Source: JACCWP01 sp963785115 (GTDB taxonomy: Bacteria; Actinomycetota; Actinomycetes; Propionibacteriales; Nocardioidaceae). From it: 64,000 nucleotides of DNA. The stretch spans positions 372,001 to 436,000 of the forward strand of contig CAWATY010000006.1 in the NCBI GenBank assembly GCA_963785115.1, read 5' to 3'. Under the pieces are notes generated by a model. That model ran no database searches. It saw only the letters and a list, made by a program, of their open reading frames with translations, and had not been told where the DNA came from. Both the position numbers and the translations under genes were made by a program. Position 1 is the first letter of the stretch. Every line of letters starts with the position of its first letter. Shown here piece after piece: positions 24,588-31,780 of this stretch.

Positions 24588-25543
24588 GCGGCCGGCTGGT
24601 CGTGCTCGCGGGCGGGCTGTCGCACGAGCGCGACGTCTCGCTGCGCTCCGGGCGCCGGGTGGCCGAGGCACTGCGCCGGGTCGGGCGCGAGGTCGAGGAG
24701 CGCGACGTGGGCGCCGACCTGGTCGAGGCGCTGCACGCCGATCCTCCCGGCTGTGTGCTCCCGGTCCTGCACGGCGAGGCGGGCGAGGACGGCGCACTGC
24801 GCGAGGTGCTGGAGCTGGTGGGCGTCCCGTACGTCGGCGCAGCGCCCGAGGCCTGCCGGCTCGCGTTCGACAAGACCGTGGCCAAAGCGGTCGTCTCCCG
24901 GGCCGGCCTGACCACGCCCGAGACGGTGGCGCTGCCGGCCGAGACCTTCCGCGAGATCGGCGCCGCGGCGGTGATGCAGCGGCTGCTGGAACGTTTCGGA
25001 CTGCCGCTGGTGGTCAAGCCAGCACGCGGCGGGTCCGCCCTCGGCTGCACGGTGGTCCGCCGGCCTGACGAGCTCCCGGGGGCGATGGTCGGCTGCTTCT
25101 CGTACGGCTCGTTGGCCATGGTGGAGCGGTTCGTGGGGGGCACCGAGGTGGCGGTCACCGTGCTCGACGACGACGAGGCGCCGGGCGCCCTGCCCGCGGT
25201 GGAGATCCGGCCGGACAGCGGCGTCTACGACTACAGCGCGCGCTACACCGCGGGGTCGACCGAGTTCGTCGTGCCGGCCGAGGTGTCGGCCGACGTGGCC
25301 GCCGAGTGCGCCCGGGTCGCCGTGGCGGCGCACCGGGCGCTGGGGCTGCGCGACCTGTCCCGCTCGGACCTGGTCATCGGCGACGACGGCACCGTGTGGT
25401 TCCTGGAGGTCAACGTCGCCCCCGGGATGACCGAGACCTCCCTGGTCCCGCTCGCGCTGGAGGCGGCCGGGCTCGAGCTGGGCGGGGTCTGCGCCGGGCT
25501 GGTCGACGCGGCGACCCGTCGCGCCGCCGAGCCCGCGACCTGA
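24584..25543 (+). CDS. ddl: D-alanine--D-alanine ligase family protein
   Basis: A 319-residue ATP-grasp ligase. Motifs in order: VLAGGLSHERDVSLRSG at the N-terminus, LHGEAGEDGALREVLELVG near 60 (the substrate Glu/Ser loop), LPLVVKPARGGSALGC near 140 (ATP and the flexible loop), and FLEVNVAPGMTETSLVP near 280 (metal-binding Asn and Glu). These match Ddl, which makes the D-Ala-D-Ala dipeptide of the peptidoglycan stem. The copy beside parB is conserved in this part of actinobacterial genomes; a second ddl elsewhere would be usual. Starts GTG with a GTGA overlap. A 16-bp repeat array follows the stop. Confidence 0.85.
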   Translation: MSGRLVVLAGGLSHERDVSLRSGRRVAEALRRVGREVEERDVGADLVEALHADPPGCVLPVLHGEAGEDGALREVLELVGVPYVGAAPEACRLAFDKTVAKAVVSRAGLTTPETVALPAETFREIGAAAVMQRLLERFGLPLVVKPARGGSALGCTVVRRPDELPGAMVGCFSYGSLAMVERFVGGTEVAVTVLDDDEAPGALPAVEIRPDSGVYDYSARYTAGSTEFVVPAEVSADVAAECARVAVAAHRALGLRDLSRSDLVIGDDGTVWFLEVNVAPGMTETSLVPLALEAAGLELGGVCAGLVDAATRRAAEPAT

Positions 25544-25544
25544 G

Positions 25545-25707
25545 CACTGGCGACCTGTCGGCCAGTGGCTCTGTCGCTCAGTAGCTCTGTCGGTGAGTGG
25601 ACCAGTCGATCCGTCGACACGGCGATCTGTCGAGGAACCGACCTGTCGATGAAGCGACCTGTCGACACGGCGATCTGTCGACATGTCGACACCGCGACCC
25701 TCAGTCG
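25545..25707. repeat. degenerate 16-bp tandem repeat array between ddl and parB
   Basis: From 25545 the sequence runs in 16-nt steps, most ending in CTGTCG: 25545, 25561, 25577, 25593, then an 8-nt half unit (25609-25616), then 25617, 25633, 25649, 25665, then another half unit (25681-25688) and a degenerate end that enters the parB 3' end. Units 25617-25632 and 25665-25680 are identical (ACACGGCGATCTGTCG). A related cluster lies inside dnaA at 32123-32186. It is not a CRISPR, since there are no unique spacers. It fills the whole intergenic space. Confidence 0.85.
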
Positions 25708-26624
25708 CTGGTGTCCGGCCGGGGATCCATCAGCGTGACGATCCGCTCGAGGTCGTCGATCGAGGCGAAGTCCACGGTGATCCGACCCTTGCGCCGACCG
25801 AGGTCGACGCGGACCCGGGTGTCGTAGCGCTCGGACAGCCGCTCGGCCAGGTCGGCGAGTCGCGGCGCCACCGGTCGCGCACGTCGCCGGCGGGGCTCGG
25901 CCGGCTCCTCGCCGTCCGACCCGACGGCCACGACCTCCTCCAGTGCGCGCACGGACAGGCCCTCGGCCACCGTGCGGGCGGCGAGCCGGTCCTGTTGTTC
26001 CGGGTCGTCGATGCTCACCAGCGCCCGCGCGTGGCCGGCCGACAGCACACCGGCGGCGACCCGGCGCTGGACCGCGGGGCTGAGCCGCAGCAGTCGCAGG
26101 GTGTTGGTGATCTGGGGTCGGGACCGGCCGATCCGGGTGGCCAGGTCGTCGTGGGTGCAGCCGAAGTCGTCCAGCAGCTGCTGGTAGGCCGCGGCCTCCT
26201 CGAGCGGGTTCAGCTGGGACCGGTGCAGGTTCTCCAGCAGGGCGTCGCGCAGCATCGCGTCGTCGGGGGTGTCGCGGACGATCGCCGGGATCGTGTCCAG
26301 GCCCGCCTGCTGCACCGCCCGCCAGCGCCGCTCACCCATCACCAGCTCGTACGTGTCGTCGCCGAGCGGACGCACCACGATCGGCTGCAGCAGGCCGATC
26401 TCGCGGATCGAGTGCACCAGCTCGGCCTGGTCGTCGTCGTCGAAGTGCTGGCGGGGCTGGCGTGCGTTGGGCTGCACGGCCGCCACCGGCACCTCGGCGA
26501 AGTGCGCCCCGGCGACCGGGGTGGGTGATTCCGCCCCGGCGGGGGGTGGCAGGCCGTCGCCGGCGGTGGCCGAGGTGGGGATCAGCGCACCCAGGCCGCG
26601 GCCCAGGCCTCGTCGGGTGTTCAC
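25701..26624 (-). CDS. parB: chromosome partitioning protein ParB
   Basis: A 307-residue CTP-dependent DNA clamp that loads at parS and spreads, recruiting SMC and ParA. It begins with the ParA-stimulating N-terminus (MNTRRGLGRGLGALIP), then the NTPase domain with VMGERRWRAVQQ near residue 95 and ENLHRSQLNPLEEA near 130, the parS-binding HTH (DLATRIGRSRPQITNTLRLL, about 155-175), and a C-terminal dimerisation part (GRITVDFASIDDLERI). The ATG start overlaps the parA stop by 4 bp. Two parS sites are at 27692 and 28596. Confidence 0.95.
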   Translation of the reverse strand: MNTRRGLGRGLGALIPTSATAGDGLPPPAGAESPTPVAGAHFAEVPVAAVQPNARQPRQHFDDDDQAELVHSIREIGLLQPIVVRPLGDDTYELVMGERRWRAVQQAGLDTIPAIVRDTPDDAMLRDALLENLHRSQLNPLEEAAAYQQLLDDFGCTHDDLATRIGRSRPQITNTLRLLRLSPAVQRRVAAGVLSAGHARALVSIDDPEQQDRLAARTVAEGLSVRALEEVVAVGSDGEEPAEPRRRRARPVAPRLADLAERLSERYDTRVRVDLGRRKGRITVDFASIDDLERIVTLMDPRPDTSD

Positions 26625-27955
26625 CGGGTGCCTCCACCGCTGGGCTGGTCCGCTGCCTGGTCCGCCGCTTCCTGGTCCGCCGCTGCCTGATCCGCTGCTG
26701 GCTGCGCGGGTGCCTGCTCAGGTGCCTGCTGGGGTTGGTGATCGGGGTCCGCTGATCGTCGGCCGATCTCGCGGGCCGCCTCCAGGTACGACAGCGCGCC
26801 GGGCGAGCCGGGGTCGTAGGTGATGACCGTCTGCTGGTAGCTCGGGGCCTCGGAGATCCGTACCGATCGGGGAATCGCGGTGCGCAGGACCTGGTCGGGG
26901 AAGTGGGTGCGGACCTCCTCGGCGACACCGGCCGACAGCCGGGTCCGTGCGTCGTGCATCGTCAACAAGATGGTGGAGACCCGCAGCCCGGGGTTGAGGT
27001 GCGACTTCACCATCTCCACCGTGCGCAGCAGCTGGCCGACACCCTCCAGCGCGTAGTACTCGCACTGGATCGGCAGCAGGATCTCCTCGCCGGCGACCAG
27101 GGCGTTGACCGTCAGCAGCCCCAGCGACGGAGGGCAGTCGATGAACACGTAGTCGAAGCGCTCATCGGCTTCCTCGCACTCGGCCAGGTACGCGCTCAAC
27201 GAGCGGCGCAGCCGGGACTCGCGGGCCACCAGCGAGACGAGGTCGATCTCCGCGCCGGCCAGGTCGATCGTCGCCGGCAGCACGGTCAGACCGGGCAGAT
27301 CGGGGCAATCCCGGACGAGTTCGCGCACCGGACGCTCCGCGATGAGGGCCTCGTAGACCCCCGGCGTGCCCTCGGTGTGCGCGATGCCCAGCGCGGTCGA
27401 GGCGTTGCCCTGCGGGTCGAGGTCGATCAGCAGCACTCGCTGTTCCCACTGCGCCAGCCCGGCCGCCACGTTCACCGCCGTGGTCGTCTTGCCGACGCCA
27501 CCCTTCTGGTTCGCCACGACCAGGATCCGAGTCCGGGGCGGTCGTTCCAGCGGGCCGTGGTCGCGATGCGCGTACGCCAGCCGGACCTCGTGCTCGATCG
27601 CCACCGCGAGGGGAGTGTCCAGGTCCTCGGCGCGGATGTCGGGTGCGGCCGTCTCCGCAACATCGGCGGCCGTCGGCCAGCCGGGCGCGGGAGTTTCACG
27701 TGAAACATGCCCCCGCTGGGCGCCGTGGTCGTCCGCCGGGTCCGGGTCGGCGGGGGCGGCGTCAGCTGCCGGGTGCGGCCAGCCAAGCGGACCGGAGCGC
27801 GGCGACGGGGGGGCGACGGGCCAGCCCAGACGGGTGCGCCGGGTGCTCGCTGCGGGGTCGGAGGCTGCGCCGGCCTGGGGACCGGACGGGTGACCGGACG
27901 GGGGATCGGGCCGCGGCTCGGGTGCCTCGGGGGCCTCATGCACGTCGTGGACCAC
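26621..27955 (-). CDS. parA: chromosome partitioning ATPase ParA
   Basis: A 444-residue Walker-type ATPase that binds the nucleoid and positions ParB-parS complexes. The deviant Walker A NQKGGVGKTTTAVN is near residue 150, Walker A' in LLIDLDPQGNASTALG, and Walker B in FDYVFIDCPPSLG. Compared with the usual size of about 300 it has a roughly 140-residue Pro/Asp-rich N-terminal extension, which contains a parS site, and an Ala/Gln/Asp-rich tail of imperfect repeats (AADQ). The GTG at 27955 has GGAGGGAGG 4 nt upstream and overlaps the rsmG 3' end by 20 bp. Confidence 0.93.
   Translation of the reverse strand: MVHDVHEAPEAPEPRPDPPSGHPSGPQAGAASDPAASTRRTRLGWPVAPPSPRSGPLGWPHPAADAAPADPDPADDHGAQRGHVSRETPAPGWPTAADVAETAAPDIRAEDLDTPLAVAIEHEVRLAYAHRDHGPLERPPRTRILVVANQKGGVGKTTTAVNVAAGLAQWEQRVLLIDLDPQGNASTALGIAHTEGTPGVYEALIAERPVRELVRDCPDLPGLTVLPATIDLAGAEIDLVSLVARESRLRRSLSAYLAECEEADERFDYVFIDCPPSLGLLTVNALVAGEEILLPIQCEYYALEGVGQLLRTVEMVKSHLNPGLRVSTILLTMHDARTRLSAGVAEEVRTHFPDQVLRTAIPRSVRISEAPSYQQTVITYDPGSPGALSYLEAAREIGRRSADPDHQPQQAPEQAPAQPAADQAAADQEAADQAADQPSGGGTR
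27692..27707. promoter_or_regulatory. parS site inside parA
   Basis: AGTTTCACGTGAAACA contains the 14-bp palindromic core GTTTCACGTGAAAC, a perfect match to the conserved bacterial parS core. In parA it encodes VSRET. Confidence 0.92.
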
Positions 27956-28619
27956 GGCCCTCCCTCCGTTGCCGCCGCGGTGCGGCGGTCACCTCGACGA
28001 CTGTGGCCGGTGGGTCAAGGATGCCCTCACCGTACGTGGTCACGCGGGCCGCTGTCCCGCCTGTGGACGACAGCGTCGCTCGCGCCGCCGCCAGCTCCGC
28101 TCCCGCGGTGCGCCCCTTGAACGCGAGCAGTCGCCCGCCGGGCCGCAGCAGCGGCAGCGTCCACCCCAGCAGTCGCTCCAGCGGCGCCACCGCGCGCGCC
28201 GTGACGACGTCGGCCGCGTACCGGTCGGCGGCGTCCTCCGCCCGGCTGCGATCCACCTCGACGTTGCCGAGTCCAAGGCTGGCCACCGCCTCCACCAGGA
28301 AGGTGCACCGGCGCAGCGACGGCTCCAGCAGCACGACCTCGAGGTCCGGACGCAGGATCGCCCACACCAGCCCGGGCAACCCGGCCCCCGAGCCCACGTC
28401 GACGACCTGGGCGCCGGCGGCCGGCGCAGCGGCCACCACGGCGCAGTTCAACAGGTGCCGCTCCCACAGCCGGGGCACCTCGCGCGGGCCGAGCAGCCCC
28501 CGAGAGACGCCCACCTCCGTCAACAGCGCGGCATAACGGGACATGTCGGTCAGCCCCGACCCGCAGATCGAGGTCGCCGCCTGCGGGACGGGCGATGTTT
28601 CCCGTGAAACATCGCTCAC
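27936..28619 (-). CDS. rsmG: 16S rRNA (guanine527-N7)-methyltransferase
   Basis: A 227-residue SAM-dependent enzyme that methylates G527 of 16S rRNA; loss gives low-level streptomycin resistance in other bacteria. It has WERHLLNCAVV near residue 52, the SAM loop VVDVGSGAGLPGLVWA near 72, and the later TARAVAPLERLLGW. Length is normal. The GTG at 28619 begins a reading frame whose codons 3-7 form a parS site. It is part of the leftward operon jag-rsmG-parA-parB. Confidence 0.95.
   Translation of the reverse strand: MSDVSRETSPVPQAATSICGSGLTDMSRYAALLTEVGVSRGLLGPREVPRLWERHLLNCAVVAAAPAAGAQVVDVGSGAGLPGLVWAILRPDLEVVLLEPSLRRCTFLVEAVASLGLGNVEVDRSRAEDAADRYAADVVTARAVAPLERLLGWTLPLLRPGGRLLAFKGRTAGAELAAARATLSSTGGTAARVTTYGEGILDPPATVVEVTAAPRRQRREGRGPRRA
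28596..28611. promoter_or_regulatory. parS-like site at the start of rsmG
   Basis: TGTTTCCCGTGAAACA differs from the palindromic parS consensus at one central position. It encodes DVSRET at the RsmG N-terminus, a common location for a second origin-proximal parS. Confidence 0.85.
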
Positions 28620-28638
28620 GGGGTGGTCACCGGATCGG

Positions 28639-29398
28639 TCAGGACGCCGGAAGAATGACCACGCACCGCCGGGGCTCCTCGCCCTCGGACTCGCTGCGCA
28701 GACCAGCCGCCGCGACCGCGTCGTGCACGACCTTGCGCTCGAACGGTGTCATCGGCGCGAGCCGGACCGACTCCCCGGACGACTTCACCGACTCCGCGAC
28801 CTCGGTGGCCTCGGCCTCCAGCGCCGCGCGGCGCGCCGCGCGGTGGCCGGCGACGTCGAGCATCAACCGGCTCCGCTCCCCGGTGTCCTGCAGCACCGCC
28901 AGCCGGGTGAGCTCCTGCAGCGCCTCGAGCACCGCGCCGTCCGGCCCCACCAGCACGCCGAGGTCGCCCCCGACGACCGACACGGACGCGCGGTCATTGT
29001 CGACATCGAGGTCGATGTCGCCGTCGAGGTCGGCGATGTCGAGCAGCTCCTCGAGGAAGTCCGCCGCGGCGTCGCCCTCCTGCTCCAGGCGCTGCACCCG
29101 AGTCGGCCGCTCGCCCGCAGGTCCGCCGACCGCCTCGTCGGCGGTCTCGTCGCCGGCCTCATCGCCGGTGTCCTCGCCGGTTTGCGGCTCGTCGCCGGTT
29201 TCCTCGCCGGTCTCGCTCGTCGGTTTCCTCGTCGGTTTCCGGCTCGGCCGCGGCCTCGAGCTCGTCGGCGTCGGGCTCGCTCGCCGCAGCGGTGGCCTCG
29301 CTCCGGCTCTCGTTCTCGGTGCCGTTCTCGGTGCCGTTCTCGGTGCCGTTCTCGGTGCCGTGCTGGGTGTCGGTGTCGGTGCGCACGTCGTCGGACAC
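28639..29398 (-). CDS. jag: Jag/KhpB-type KH-R3H RNA-binding protein, frame broken in N-terminal linker
   Basis: The conserved part (28639-29097, 152 residues from a GTG) has the Jag/KH core FLEELLDIADLDGDIDLD, GPDGAVLEALQELTRL and the R3H motif LAPMTPFERKVVHDAV, and is complete. The expected acidic N-terminus is in another frame: a GTG at 29398 with a strong AGGAGA site opens 79 codons (TENG repeats, then TDEETDE) that end at 29159. Skipping one nucleotide near 29213-29218 joins it to ETGEETGDEP and on to the core. So either one extra base is present here (error or mutation), or the shorter protein from 29097 is made. It is an RNA-binding partner of the YidC/SRP region. Confidence 0.8.
29312..29359. 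repeat. 12-bp tandem repeat, four copies, in jag
   Basis: GTTCTCGGTGCC (plus strand) repeated four times without a mismatch. On the coding strand it gives GTEN units in the acidic N-terminus. Confidence 0.9.
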
Positions 29399-29443
29399 AG
29401 GTCTCTCCTGGTCTCTTGGTCGGTCCCAGTGGGGGCCGCGCGG

Positions 29444-30541
29444 TCAGGTGGGCCGCGGCGGTTGCTTGCGAGGGTTCTGGCCGGGGCGCTTGGCGGGGCG
29501 CTGGCCCGGGCGCTGGCCGGTGCCCTTGGACTGACCCTTGGTGGGGCTCTTGCTCGGGCTCTTGCTCGGGCTCTTGTTCGGGCTCTTGGACTGCCCCTTG
29601 CTCGGGGCCTTGGTCTGCCGGGTCTTGCGGCTGGTCTTCTTGGGCTGCCGGCGGGCGGGCTCGGTCTTGGTGTCGCCGTCCTCCGCAGTCGCCACGGGAT
29701 CGGCGTCCTGGGCGGGCACCTTGCCGTGCTTGATGTCGCGCTTCTGCTTGGCCTCGAACGCCGGTGTCCCGGGGGCGGGGTTGTTGCGGATCACGTAGAA
29801 CTGCTGGCCCATCGTCCACAGGTTGGAGGTCGACCAGTACAGCAGCACCCCGATGGGGAAGGCGATGCCGCCGACGGCGAAGACCACCGGGAGCACGTAC
29901 AGCAGCATCTTCTGCTGCTGTGCGTACGGGCCGCTCATCGCGCTGGCCGGCATGTTCTTGCGCATCAGCTGACGCTGGGTGGTGAACGTCGTGGCCGTCA
30001 TCAACGCCACCAGGCACAAGGTGACGATCTGCACGGCGACGTTGCCGTTGGCGTCCAGGAAGGTGTCGGCGATCTTGACGCCGGCGAACAGCACCGCCGA
30101 GTCGAGCGAGTTGACGTCGTCGGCGTCCAGCAGGCCGAGAGCGGTGTCGTTGCGGGCCGCCTGGCTGATCACCCGGAACAGCGCGAAGAAGATCGGCGCC
30201 TGGGCGAGGATCGGCAGGCAGGACGCGAACGGGTTGGTCCCCGCGTCCTTGTAGAGCGCCATCGTCTCCTGGGCCAGGCGCTCCCGGTCGTGGCCGTACT
30301 TCTTCTGCAGCTCCTTCACCTTGGGCTGCAGCATCTGCATGTTGCGGCTGGACTTGATCTGTTTGACGAACAGCGGGATCAGCGCGGCCCGAGTGGTCGC
30401 GGTCAGGCCGATGATCGCCAGCGCCCAGGTCCAGCCGGAGTCGGCGGGCAGCACCTGACTGAACAGCCAGTGCCAGCCGAGCAGGACCGCCGAGACGATC
30501 CAGTACAGCGGATGGATGAGGCTCTCGAGCGCGTCGAGCAT
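29444..30541 (-). CDS. yidC: membrane protein insertase YidC
   Basis: A 365-residue inner-membrane insertase of the short Gram-positive/actinobacterial type. Five membrane segments are seen, starting with LYWIVSAVLLGWHWLF; the cytoplasmic hairpin lies in KVKELQKKYGHDRERL; and the conserved GLTATTRAALIP segment contains the hydrophilic-groove Arg. The last 110 residues are a basic Lys/Ser/Pro-rich tail (KSPSKSP repeats), which in this family helps ribosome contact. The ATG overlaps the yidD stop (TGATG). Confidence 0.94.
   Translation of the reverse strand: MLDALESLIHPLYWIVSAVLLGWHWLFSQVLPADSGWTWALAIIGLTATTRAALIPLFVKQIKSSRNMQMLQPKVKELQKKYGHDRERLAQETMALYKDAGTNPFASCLPILAQAPIFFALFRVISQAARNDTALGLLDADDVNSLDSAVLFAGVKIADTFLDANGNVAVQIVTLCLVALMTATTFTTQRQLMRKNMPASAMSGPYAQQQKMLLYVLPVVFAVGGIAFPIGVLLYWSTSNLWTMGQQFYVIRNNPAPGTPAFEAKQKRDIKHGKVPAQDADPVATAEDGDTKTEPARRQPKKTSRKTRQTKAPSKGQSKSPNKSPSKSPSKSPTKGQSKGTGQRPGQRPAKRPGQNPRKQPPRPT
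29544..29591. repeat. 12-bp tandem repeat, four copies, in yidC tail
   Basis: GGGCTCTTGCTC-type units at 29544, 29556, 29568 and 29580, the last two with one or more changes. On the coding strand they give SKSP/NKSP units. Confidence 0.85.
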
Positions 30542-30858
30542 CAGGCTCCTCGCCGGGGTCCGGCGACCGTGCTCAGCCGGGATGCAGGCGGGGATACAGG
30601 CGGGGATACAGGCGGGGATACAGGCGGTGAGACCGGCTCAGGCACCCGCGGGGGGACGGGGTCGTAGCCGCCGGCCGCCCACGGGTGGCAGCGCACCAGC
30701 CGGCGCACCGCCAGCCAGCTGCCCCGGGCGGCGCCGTGGGTGCGCACAGCGTCCAGGGCGTAGGCCGAGCAGGACGGGTGGTAGCGGCAGACCTGCCCGT
30801 ACAGCGGGCTGATCACCGCGCGGTAGGCGCGCAGCAGGCCGATCAGCAGGTACGTCAC
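30541..30858 (-). CDS. yidD: membrane protein insertion efficiency factor YidD
   Basis: A 105-residue small protein that helps YidC. It has the family core RAYRAVISPLYGQVCRYHPSC, SAYALDAVRTHGAARG and RLVRCHPWAAGGYDPVP with the conserved Cys residues. The usual length is about 70-85; here the C-terminus is extended by a fourfold SPPV repeat coded by a 12-bp tandem repeat. The GTG start overlaps the rnpA stop by 4 bp. Confidence 0.92.
   Translation of the reverse strand: MTYLLIGLLRAYRAVISPLYGQVCRYHPSCSAYALDAVRTHGAARGSWLAVRRLVRCHPWAAGGYDPVPPRVPEPVSPPVSPPVSPPVSPPASRLSTVAGPRRGA
30579..30626. repeat. 12-bp tandem repeat, four copies, in yidD 3' end
   Basis: GGGATACAGGCG units at 30579 (one change), 30591, 30603 and 30615. 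On the coding strand they encode repeated SPPV. Confidence 0.9.
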
Positions 30859-31226
30859 GTCGGGACGTCCGCGGGGAGCAGCCGCTCCAGGACCGCCGTG
30901 ACGTCGGCAGCCAGCTCGGCGGCGGTCGCACCCGCGGCCGCGGGCAGCGCCCGCAGGACGAGCAGGGTGCCGGCCGGCAGCCGGGACAGCTCCGCGGCGG
31001 TGAGGTGGCGCAGCCGGCGGCGGACCCGGTTGCGCACCACCGCGGGGCCGACGGCAGCGCTGACCACGAACCCGACGCGGGCCGGGGGCACATCGGGGAC
31101 CGCGGAAGGCTCGGCCGCCGGGAGCGCCAGGTGCGCGACGACCGTGGTGGCGCCCGCGCGGCGCCCACGCCGGGTCGCGACGCCGAAGTCTCGGCGTCGG
31201 CGCAGGCGGTGAGCGGCGGGGAGCAC
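30855..31226 (-). CDS. rnpA: ribonuclease P protein component
   Basis: A 123-residue basic protein subunit of RNase P, which trims tRNA 5' ends. It has the N-terminal AHRLRRRRDFGVATRRGRR and the RNR motif VGPAVVRNRVRRRLRHL near residue 65. The GTG at 31226 is chosen because it begins the conserved LPAAHRLRR block; there is no good ribosome site, so coupling to rpmH 23 bp upstream is likely. The longer frame upstream is the shadow of rpmH. Confidence 0.93.
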   Translation of the reverse strand: MLPAAHRLRRRRDFGVATRRGRRAGATTVVAHLALPAAEPSAVPDVPPARVGFVVSAAVGPAVVRNRVRRRLRHLTAAELSRLPAGTLLVLRALPAAAGATAAELAADVTAVLERLLPADVPT

Positions 31227-31249
31227 GCGGATGATGGTCGACGTGGCCG

Positions 31250-31387
31250 TCAGGCGGCCAGCCGGGTGCGCCCCTTGCGGCGGCGCGCCGCGAGGACGGC
31301 TCGACCGGCGCGCGTGCGCATCCGCAGGCGGAAGCCGTGCGTCTTGTGGCGGCGCCGGTTGTTCGGCTGGAAGGTGCGCTTGCTCAC
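31250..31387 (-). CDS. rpmH: 50S ribosomal protein L34
   Basis: A 45-residue protein: SKRTFQPNNRRRHKTHGF, then RMRTRAGRAVLAARRRKGR. This is the complete universal L34 sequence. The GTG at 31387 has GGAG 5 nt upstream. It is the first gene of the leftward operon rpmH-rnpA-yidD-yidC-jag-rsmG-parA-parB. Confidence 0.97.
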   Translation of the reverse strand: MSKRTFQPNNRRRHKTHGFRLRMRTRAGRAVLAARRRKGRTRLAA

Positions 31388-31482
31388 GGGGGCTCCGAGG
31401 TCGATGTCGTCCGGCGGGCCGGCAGCGCAACCGGTGGGCAGTACGGGCAGGACTCACCGGTCGGCGCCAGACCGACTTCCCC

Positions 31483-31512
31483 ACGGTACGGGCTGCCGCC
31501 ACGGAGGGTCAA
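31483..31512 (-). promoter_or_regulatory. rpmH operon promoter
   Basis: On the minus strand, -35 TTGACC (31512-31507) and -10 TACCGT (31488-31483) are separated by 18 bp, about 95 nt before the rpmH start. It is the best housekeeping-type promoter in the window. Confidence 0.7.
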
Positions 31513-31526
31513 ACCCGCCCGGTGCC

Positions 31527-31756
31527 TGTGGACAACTGCTTGCTGCCGCGGGACCGCTGGGTCTAGCGTCCGTCCCGGACCCGTCGTGGGACGCGGCGGC
31601 CGGTCGATCTCTCCGCACCGCCTCAGCCGTTCCGCCCCCCAGGGGCGCGGGCCGCTGATATCACTGGCGTGCGGGGCTGCGGACGGTGCTCGATCGGCTC
31701 CCGACGTGGCCGACCAGCGCACCGGATGCACAGGTTGTGGACAACGGTGTGGACGC
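31527..31756. other. DnaA-box cluster upstream of dnaA
   Basis: Perfect boxes TGTGGACAA (reverse of TTGTCCACA) lie at 31527-31535 and 31736-31744, with a weaker TGTGGACGC at 31748-31756, 25 bp before the dnaA start. The first is between the divergent promoters; the last pair sits where DnaA could repress its own gene. Confidence 0.7.
31540..31569 (+). promoter_or_regulatory. candidate dnaA promoter
   Basis: -35 TTGCTG (31540-31545), 18 bp, -10 TAGCGT (31564-31569), 211 nt before the dnaA start and directly beside a perfect DnaA box, so autoregulation is plausible. Confidence 0.45.
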
Positions 31757-31780
31757 ACCTGACCAGGCGGGGAGTGGGTC

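Larger units (their letters stand above)
31388..31780. other. rpmH-dnaA divergent intergenic region
   Basis: A 393-bp gap without a gene. It holds the rpmH promoter, a dnaA promoter candidate and three DnaA boxes (see separate entries). Reading frames crossing it are short and lack ribosome sites. Confidence 0.8.

Noticed and set aside
25545..25707. Possible CRISPR array
   Set aside because: Units are directly adjacent at a 16-bp period with no unique spacers and no cas genes.
25597..25827. Small plus-strand frame with RHGDLS repeats across the ddl-parB gap
   Set aside because: It is the translation of the 16-bp repeat array and runs into antisense parB; there is no ribosome site.
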